Shown in pieces: positions 57,641 to 64,000 of a stretch of DNA of 64,000 nucleotides. The stretch comes from Anaeromyces robustus (lineage: Eukaryota; Neocallimastigomycota; Neocallimastigomycetes; Neocallimastigales; Neocallimastigaceae). Below the pieces are notes generated by a model that was not told the DNA's origin, searched no databases, and saw only the letters and a program-made list of their open reading frames with translations. Position 1 is the first letter of the stretch. Each line of letters starts with the position of its first letter. Both the position numbers and the translations under genes were made by a program. Location: the NCBI GenBank assembly GCA_002104895.1, contig MCFG01000162.1, forward strand, positions 1 to 64,000, read 5' to 3'.

Positions 57641-58858
57641 TGGGTTTTATTAAAAAATCCATTTAATAAAACTCTTTTTTAATTAATAACTCTTTTTTAA
57701 TTAATAACTCTTTTTTAAAAAAAAATAATAATAAAAATAAAATAAAATAAAATAAAATATAAATTTTATTTTATTTTATTTTTTATTTTTAAATTGATTT
57801 TTATTATTATAATTAAAAAAATTTTTTTAAAAAATTATATAATTTAGTATGAATTTACATAACCTTTTTTATAATTTTTGTTTCTGTTATTATGGTTTTT
57901 ATTTTTTTTTTTTTGTATCTTTTTTTTTTTCATTATGTGTTTTTTATGATTCATGTATTTTAATATTTAAATTCAATAAAAGTGACGTACAAATTGTGTG
58001 CCATAAAAAAAAAAAAAAAAGTTTCTGTTAATTATAATTTTAACAAAGAAACCAAAAAATATTTTGTCGTTATAATTATCATAGAGTTTAAAAACTTTAT
58101 AATCCAATGTATTTTGATGATAAAAGGTCAAATAAATAATTTATTTGATATATTATACTTATTATACATAAATTTCATAGTTCTAGTAAGTTAGAAAAAT
58201 CTTCTAATATTATTAAAGAATTAATTACCAATATTCCTTACATTCCATATTATTATTCATGGATTAAAGAATCTTGTAATCTAAAAAAAAAAATTAAAAA
58301 GTCTTTCAAAAAAGGAAATTATATTGTTATGATTTAATAGTAAAATTTCCTATATAAAATTTCTTTCTTTTTTTTTTTTTCTGTTTTATTTTTAATTTTT
58401 ATAGATTATTTTGTAGTTCTATTTTAATCATTAATAACAAGATTCTCTGGTGATGAAATTAAATCTTATATTAATTTATTCACCTTCTTTTGGTTCACCA
58501 CTTTCAATTAAGCTGTGGAACAGGAGACTTTGATGAATAACTTATCAAAGATTCATCAGAGTCTTCTGTTCTGAGTATTGTGGGTCCATCGCATCTTTTC
58601 TTACTGTTATCATATCAATTGGTAAATATATCTTTTTAGAATCTCCTCATTCTTTTTTTTTTTTTGGTATAATGACAATAAGAATTCTTCGGGAGACTTC
58701 AAGAACATCGACGTCGAAAAGATAAAGCATGAAATTTATAACGATACGGATTTGAATGGTATCCTATTCATTGAATGGGAGTTATTAATTAAAAATATGT
58801 GTTATTAAAAATTCTTTTAATAAAACACATTTTTAATTAATAACTTCTTTCCTTTTTT
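57640..58858. repeat. Hairpin-ended inverted repeats flanking decayed sequence
   Basis: The left element (about 57,640-57,715) contains GGTTTTATTAAA...TTTAATAAAAC and TTTTTTAATTAATAACTC. The right element (about 58,785-58,850) is its imperfect inverse (GAGTTATTAATTAAAAA, then a similar hairpin). Each end can fold on itself. About 1.07 kb between them holds coding-like pieces, for example KELITNIPYIPYYYSWIKES near 58,215 and FSGDEIKSYINLFTFF near 58,448, none intact. Terminal inverted repeats of a dead element are a reasonable reading. Confidence 0.55.
58670..58795 (+). pseudogene. Gene fragment related to 39,735-39,872
   Basis: One + strand frame stays open through SSGDFKNIDVEKIKHEIYND and DLNGILFIEWELL, with G/C-containing codons unlike the neighbourhood. 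It is the inverse of the sequence at 39,735-39,872. There is no start codon or plausible continuation. Parent unknown. Confidence 0.6.
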
Positions 58859-59640
58859 ATTTAGTTAATATTTTTAATTTGATTAATATCTGTTTATAAA
58901 TTTTTTTATTATTTCTTATATATCTCCTATTACTTTTATTTATTTTACATCTCATGTTAAATATTATATATTCTTTTTATATTCTTTACTAATATGTAAT
59001 CTATATCTCACATGTATGTGATTTTTAAATTAATTATTTTTAAATAAAAATTAATTCTACTCTAATAAAAAGAAAAAAAAATACATATATATAGATATAC
59101 ATACTTCTATATTTTTTTAAAAAAGAATATACAACTCTTTTAAAAAATATTCATATTCTTTTTTAAAAAAAATTTTTTAATTTGTTATTCTATAATAAAA
59201 CTAATAAGTTTTTCATCAATTGTCATCTTCTCAATAATAAAAATTAATTATTTATTAAATAGTCATAATAATATTTAATTTTATAGTACAATTGACCTAA
59301 ATTATTCTTCCTTACAACTAATTACTTGAATAAAAAATAATACTCATCTTTTTTTTTTTTTTTACTTTTTTTTCGATAAGCTGATCACTTAATAAAAAAA
59401 TAACAATATACAAATATAATAGCATATAAAATGATGACAATAAAAATAAAATATAATCAAATAAATAAGAACATTCAATTTAAATATTAAGTTTAAAATT
59501 GAATGTTTTATATCTATAATTTCAATATTAAATAATAATTGTTTTTTATTATTACTAATGTTATATTTAGAGCCTTTAATAAATTTATTTATTAATAATT
59601 GTTTTTTAAAAGTCATTACATATTCATATTTATTTTTAAT
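58859..59640. other. Intergenic, AT-rich
   Basis: No gene is visible. An imperfect hairpin AACATTCAATTTAAA / TTTAAAATTGAATGTT lies near 59,470-59,506. The last 60 bp resemble the inner flank of the second LTR of the adjacent retroelement, so the LTR may begin earlier than marked. Confidence 0.5.
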
Positions 59641-59798
59641 TGTGGCTTATGTTAAATTTTGAAAGATTTAATACAATGAAATTATTCAATATAAATTATA
59701 CAACGAAATATTTAAATAAACGAGTTCAAATATATTTTAATTTATTTTTTAATTTATTCTTTTGTATTCTAACATTCCCCTTTAGACTAAAATGTTTG

Positions 59799-59900
59799 TT
59801 AATCAAAAATTTGATCTGTAAATCTTTTCATCATTGATCCATTAAAATCTTTTGTTAATGTGTCTCTAACATTTTTAACAGTACTAATATATTCTAGAAC
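59799..59900 (-). pseudogene. C-terminal end of copia pol (RNase H tail)
   Basis: A 33-residue frame ending in a stop reads VLEYISTVKNVRDTLTKDFN and onward. It corresponds to the copia RNase H end (EYIPT...N.AD.LTK). Just upstream (59,940-60,060) more pol-like pieces, for example PDGTEAVKAFLKEDMNK and AVDYNRSISDNKDLMEL, appear in shifted frames. This is the remnant of a mostly deleted pol gene. Confidence 0.65.
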
Positions 59901-60082
59901 TATATATATATATTTAATTCAATATTATTGAGTTCCATTAGGTCCTTGTTATCAGAAATACTTCTGTTGTAATCAACAGCAATTGTGTAAATAAATCTGG
60001 TAGTTTATCTTGTTCATATCTTCTTTTAAAAAAGCTTTTACAGCTTCAGTACCATCAGGATGAATCTAAGAATCCTGGGAAA

Positions 60083-60526
60083 TTAAAAATAGATAGTCCT
60101 GATCTTTTCCCAGATGCTAAGTTTTATATCATTGCTAATCATTATTTCAAATATTTCATTAATTTGGTTAAGAACCTCCTTGTATTCAAATAAATTTTTA
60201 GCTTTCAAGGAATATAACTTCTTTATCCAGTAATTTACTTCAGTAAATTTCTTTTTTCCAAATATACTCTTTAATTTTTTCATACCATACTGAAGTTTGT
60301 TAATGTAATCCAAGATCTCTTTAGAGACAGTGGTACATATTATAAAACATGCCATAGCATCCTTTTTTTCTTTTTGAAGTTTTTTCTTAAACTTACTGGT
60401 TATGTCAGTATTGACATATTGTAATATTCCCTTAGACTTGATAATATGATTAATAAGGAATTCCCATCTTTCAAAGTTATCCTTAGTAAGGCGTTCTTCA
60501 ACTTGTAATTTAATCTTAATAGACAT
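60083..60526 (-). CDS. Copia-type gag-like protein (element remnant)
   Basis: A single 147-aa ORF starting MSIKIKLQVEERLTKDNFER. The pattern NFERWEFLINHIIKSKGILQ, DAMACFIICTTVSKEILDYI, then W and L residues and FEYKEVLNQINEIFE matches the capsid region of Ty1/copia Gag (UBN2/DUF4219 type). It lacks the zinc knuckle normally found downstream, and the frame ends where pol sequence has been lost. It lies between two LTRs and is read in the orientation of the LTR termini. It is open, but probably a relic. Confidence 0.72.
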   Translation of the reverse strand: MSIKIKLQVEERLTKDNFERWEFLINHIIKSKGILQYVNTDITSKFKKKLQKEKKDAMACFIICTTVSKEILDYINKLQYGMKKLKSIFGKKKFTEVNYWIKKLYSLKAKNLFEYKEVLNQINEIFEIMISNDIKLSIWEKIRTIYF

Positions 60527-60823
60527 GTTGAAATTTTTTTTCTTTCTTTTTTAGTTAAGACTTGAGATTCTTAATCTAATATTATATTTAGGTTTTAAAA
60601 ATTTTATTTTATTAATAAACAGTTTTTTTAAAGTAATAACTTGAATTAACAAAAAATTTAAGAAAAATCATTACATATTTATATTAATTGTGGCTTATTA
60701 AAATACAATGAAAATTTTAATACAACGAAATTATTTTACTATAAAATATACAACGAAATATTTAGAATAAACGAGTTTAAATATATTTTCATTTATTTTT
60801 AATTTATTCTTTGTATTCTAACA

Positions 60824-60832
60824 ATTACTATC

Positions 60833-60865
<33 letters not shown>

Positions 60866-61978
60866 AACTAATTTTAAAACACAACTTATTAAAAAAAAAA
60901 AAAAAAAAATTAAATTTATATTATTTATAGAGCAATTATAACACCTCTGACAATTTTATGAATTATTATTAATTCTCTTTCAGTTTTCATCATATTTGAA
61001 GCATTGGATTTATACAAATCTACATAAACCTCTCAAGAAGATACTTTTTAACATTTATTCACATATATTTATTGGTGAATAAGAATATTTTATAATTTTT
61101 ATAAGATACTCATTTTCTTGTTTATAAATTTTGACATGACATTCCATAATATTATCATTCTTTTCTCTTCTTATTATTATAAATAAGAAAAGATTTTCCT
61201 TCTTTTCTTTATTAAATCATTCATTTGTTGAAGTGTTATTGAATTTTTTGAAATTTCGAAAGACATTAAAAGTTATTTATTCATTTAGTTATTTAGTCAT
61301 TTAGTTATTTAATTATTTAGTAAATTATTTAGTTATAATAATAATAATAATAATAAAACATTACAAAGCATAATATTTTAGGACTTTGTATTCTAAACAA
61401 AACAAAACAATAATAGTAATATAAAAAAAATACAAAATAAATAAAATAAATAAATATAATAATGATAATAATAATAATTAATATTAAATATAAACAATAT
61501 ATATCATATAATTTTTAAATAGATAGAAAACGAATTTTTTATTTTAATATTTTTTTATAAAATATTTTATTTTATTTTTTTTTTTTTTTTTAATTATTAT
61601 AAATAAAAATATTTATATATATAAAAATAATAAAAAATTATTTTACAATATATATCATCTAAACAAAAAAATGCTAAATATAATATAGTTATTATTATAA
61701 TATTATAAGCATTAAAATAATATTATAATATATTTAAGAACTATTATATTTAGTAATTTAATAATAAAAAAAATATATTTTTTTTTAATTAAATAAATAA
61801 AAAAGTGTAAAAATACAATATTATATATATTTATATATAAATACAATATTTTATAGTCTATAAATTTTTTTTTTAAAAATTTTTTTTTTTACTCTAAACT
61901 CTTATTTAAATATATAATTTATAAATAAGAAAAAAAAAAAAACTTCTTTTTTATTAATTAATATTCTTCTTAATTAAA
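60824..61978. other. Intergenic downstream of the xylanase gene
   Basis: It contains a (TTTA) run at 60,836-60,864, a coding-like fragment at 61,055-61,266, an ATTTAGTT repeat near 61,285-61,335, and A/T-rich sequence. It includes the 3' flank of the minus-strand xylanase gene, with no terminator that can be singled out. Confidence 0.5.
61055..61266 (-). pseudogene. Possible decayed small gene
   Basis: On the minus strand, MSFEISKNSITLQQMNDLIK and RRKIFSYL run to a stop near 61,177. A second frame continues as NIMECHVKIYKQENEYLIKI to a stop at 61,055. No splice donor explains the frame change. The fragments look coding, but the family is not recognised. Confidence 0.4.
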
Positions 61979-63061
61979 TTAAATTAAACACCAGTTGTTA
62001 TTTTCAACACTCCATTTACCAGAATTATCAGTGAAATAAACAGTCTTATTATTCTTACAACATGGGTAACCTACAACACTTCTACATTTTTGTGGTTCAT
62101 TAGCACATCCACACCATTCTCCATTTTCAACACCCCAATTACCGGCATTATCAGTGTAATAAACAATACAGCTCTTTGATGAACAACATTTGTAACCTTG
62201 TTTAGTAATCTTAGAAGAACATTTACCAGAAGAAGTTGGTTGTGAACTTTTAGTAGTAGTTCTCTTAGTAGTTGTAGTTCTTTTAGTAGTAGTCTTCTTA
62301 GTTGTAGCAGCTGGAGTATCTGCAGATTTGTTACCAATATAAACCTTAGCATATGGGAAATCAGCAGTACCACTTGTACCACCACCATTACTACCAGCTT
62401 CACCTAAAACTTTAGCTTCATGCATTTTACCCATAGTCATACCAAGTTTTTCCCATTGTTCAAAGTGGGCAGTAATATCAATAGTACCACAATCACGAGC
62501 TTGTTGACGAATACTAAAGTATTGTTTGAAACTTGTATCACCATCAATAGATGGACCATAACGAGTATTTTCATAAACAGTATATTTAGCACCATCAATA
62601 GTAAATTCACCATGTTTTTTATTACCAACCCAATCACCTGGACGATATTGACTAAGCCAATTATCAACAACGTAGAATTCAACAAGTGGGTTTCTAGTCC
62701 AACCGTAAATACCTACATAAGAGTAATCAACATTTTGAATATTTTGTTTAACAAGTTTGAAATCAGCGTATATATGACCGATTTGTTGGTGAGTTTTAGT
62801 ACTGTCGAAAGAAAGACCAGAACGACATAAATAATCCTTAGCACTTCTGAAAGAACAAGAGAAAGAACCATCAGAATAGAAAGTAGCACTGTTATTACCA
62901 CTGTCAGACCATAATTCATAACCAACACTACCAATACTACCAACTTTATTACTGTTACAAGTTACACTGGTACCAGAGTGTTTGGCACCACTACAGAAAC
63001 TTTGAGCATTAACAACTAAAGAAGAAGCTAAACTAACAAAAATTGCAGTTGAAAATTTCAT
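61979..63061 (-). CDS. Secreted endo-1,4-beta-xylanase, GH11, with two fungal dockerins
   Basis: One intronless exon, 360 aa. It hydrolyses beta-1,4-xylan. Residues 1-19 are a signal peptide (cleavage near VNA|QS). The GH11 domain covers about 24-243: VGYELWSDSGNNSATFYSDG, YSYVGIYGWTRNPLVEFYVV with nucleophile Glu128, GDWVGNKKHGEFTIDGAKY, FKQYFSIRQQARDCGTIDI, and MGKMHEAKVLGEAG, where Glu221 aligns with the acid/base Glu. A Thr/Lys-rich linker (about 248-280) leads to two CBM10-type dockerins: CSSKITKQGYKCCSSKSC with YTDNAGNWGVENGEWCGC, and CRSVVGYPCC with YFTDNSGKWSVENNNWC. These dockerins tether enzymes to the fungal cellulosome. Absence of introns and the higher G/C of the exon, unlike the intron-rich left half, fit the accepted bacterial origin of many gut-fungal xylanases. 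Extra Cys residues (23, 35, 69, 79) may form disulfides. Confidence 0.97.
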   Translation of the reverse strand: MKFSTAIFVSLASSLVVNAQSFCSGAKHSGTSVTCNSNKVGSIGSVGYELWSDSGNNSATFYSDGSFSCSFRSAKDYLCRSGLSFDSTKTHQQIGHIYADFKLVKQNIQNVDYSYVGIYGWTRNPLVEFYVVDNWLSQYRPGDWVGNKKHGEFTIDGAKYTVYENTRYGPSIDGDTSFKQYFSIRQQARDCGTIDITAHFEQWEKLGMTMGKMHEAKVLGEAGSNGGGTSGTADFPYAKVYIGNKSADTPAATTKKTTTKRTTTTKRTTTKSSQPTSSGKCSSKITKQGYKCCSSKSCIVYYTDNAGNWGVENGEWCGCANEPQKCRSVVGYPCCKNNKTVYFTDNSGKWSVENNNWCLI

Positions 63062-64000
63062 TTTGAATTATATTTAGATGTTCTTAATCACTTAAAAATT
63101 AAATTGACAAAATTGATTGATTTTTGAATAAAAATTGATAAATATATATTATATTTTTTTTGATTTCAACCAGTGAAAATTTTAAAATTTATATACAAAT
63201 AAAAATAAATAATAATCTATAAAACAAATATATTTAATTTAATTAATCTTTAATACAAAAGATAATTATAAAATATAAAATATAGGTTTAAAAAGATTTA
63301 ACAAAAAAGGAAAACTTTCAACTATTTATAAAATTTTATATTTATTTATTTATTTTTCTTCTATTGTTTTGTTTTATTATGTTTTTCTTTTTTTTTTTTT
63401 TTTTTTTTATTTATTTATTTATTTATACATATATTGTAAATATATAATCCACGATATATTATCATAAAAAATTTAATAATAAGTTTAATTTGATTTAAAC
63501 AAATAATTTTTGATAAATTATAATTAATATTGAAATGAATAAAAAGAATATATTAAATAAGGTATTAAATATATAAAATTAAATTGTAATATAATAAAGT
63601 CATATGATTTGTTAATAATAAAATGTATTAATGTACATACAAAAATTACCTTTAATATATAAAATAACTGATAAAATAAATATAAAATAATTTATATATT
63701 AAAAATTTGAACTTTTTACAAATACGGTATTTTTTTTTATTTCATTTATTTATTGATATATTATAATATATTCAAATTAAATATACTAATATATATAAAA
63801 ATAAATATTATTAAAGTTTTATAGATATAAAATAAATATTATTAAAAATTTGCTAACAAAAGAAAATTATAACAATAAAAATTTTATTATTATTAAAAAA
63901 TTAATATTAAACTTTAAATATTATAAACTTCACATTTTAATTAAAAAGGATGTGTAACATAATATCATAATATCATTGATTATTTATATTAAATAATTAT
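63062..64000. promoter_or_regulatory. Upstream region of the xylanase gene
   Basis: No gene is visible to the end of the window. It should hold the promoter of the minus-strand xylanase. T runs lie near 63,384-63,410 and a short (TTTA) run at 63,409-63,425. No specific regulatory site can be named. Confidence 0.5.

Larger units (their letters stand above)
59641..60823 (-). mobile_element. Remnant Ty1/copia LTR retrotransposon
   Basis: Two direct repeats of about 133 and 135 bp (59,641-59,773 and 60,689-60,823) act as LTRs. In the element's minus-strand orientation each begins TGTTAGAATACAAA and ends TAAGCCACA, that is TG...CA. They share ATACAACGAAATATTTA and AATAAACGAGTT, and similarity continues about 60 nt past the marked left ends. 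Between them, on the minus strand, are a gag-like ORF and the C-terminal end of a copia pol. About 180 nt separate the gag stop from the pol tail, so nearly all of pol (protease, integrase, reverse transcriptase) is deleted. No intact tRNA primer site is recognised. The element is defective or non-autonomous. Confidence 0.8.

Noticed and set aside
62071-62943. Overlapping open frames on both strands within the xylanase gene
   Set aside because: They overlap the GH11-dockerin frame, which has full family similarity. The others are hydrophobic out-of-frame translations.

Overview
The window looks like nuclear DNA of an anaerobic gut fungus (Neocallimastigomycota). It is extremely A+T-rich, and its intergenic DNA is full of homopolymers, (TTTA)n, (ATT)n and other low-complexity arrays. 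Genes are split by many short GT-AG introns. The last gene is a secreted GH11 xylanase with a Thr-rich linker and two CBM10-type fungal dockerins, the architecture by which these fungi attach enzymes to extracellular cellulosomes. Several genes belong to motile-cilium biology, which fits a zoospore-forming fungus. The exon structures were built by hand from splice signals, reading-frame phase and family conservation; none is confirmed by transcripts.

The left part (about 0.8-24.6 kb) is gene-dense. In order it holds: a secreted or membrane-anchored histidine-phosphatase-like protein (+); an unrecognised Asn/Lys-rich coiled-coil protein (+); a DHHC palmitoyltransferase of the zDHHC1/11 type (-); a long protein ending in a complete Tubby domain (+); a small unrecognised basic protein (+); adenylate kinase 7 with a C-terminal Dpy-30 motif (-); ARL3 (+); a FAD-linked D-2-hydroxyacid dehydrogenase (+); and the GID/CTLH E3 ligase subunit RMD5/RMND5 (-). 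Tubby proteins, AK7 and ARL3 all act in cilia and lie within 10 kb. AK7 and ARL3 are divergent and share one 648-bp upstream region, so this block may be a zoospore-flagellum gene neighbourhood.

From 24.6 to 41.9 kb the DNA is mostly non-coding. It contains two paralogous secreted alpha/beta-hydrolases in convergent orientation, a fold-back inverted repeat between them, a four-copy minisatellite of about 140 bp, several hairpins and a decayed gene fragment. At 42-44.1 kb there is a PHO80/PCL-type cyclin with an unusual Cys-rich insertion inside the cyclin box.

From 44.1 to 57 kb I see no gene. Within it, about 47.0-57.0 kb looks like three diverged tandem copies of a 2.5-4 kb non-coding unit. 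At 57.2-61.3 kb there is a graveyard of decayed coding sequence: frameshifted fragments, hairpin-ended inverted repeats, and the remains of a Ty1/copia retrotransposon with TG...CA LTRs, a gag-like ORF and the end of pol. The xylanase (-) closes the window.

The most unusual points are a candidate minor-spliceosome (U12, AT-AC) intron in the DHHC gene, the flagellar gene block with its shared promoter, the joining of a Sld2/FAM13-like motif to a Tubby domain, the Cys-rich cyclin-box insertion, and the three-unit tandem array. I found no tRNA, rRNA or CRISPR array.
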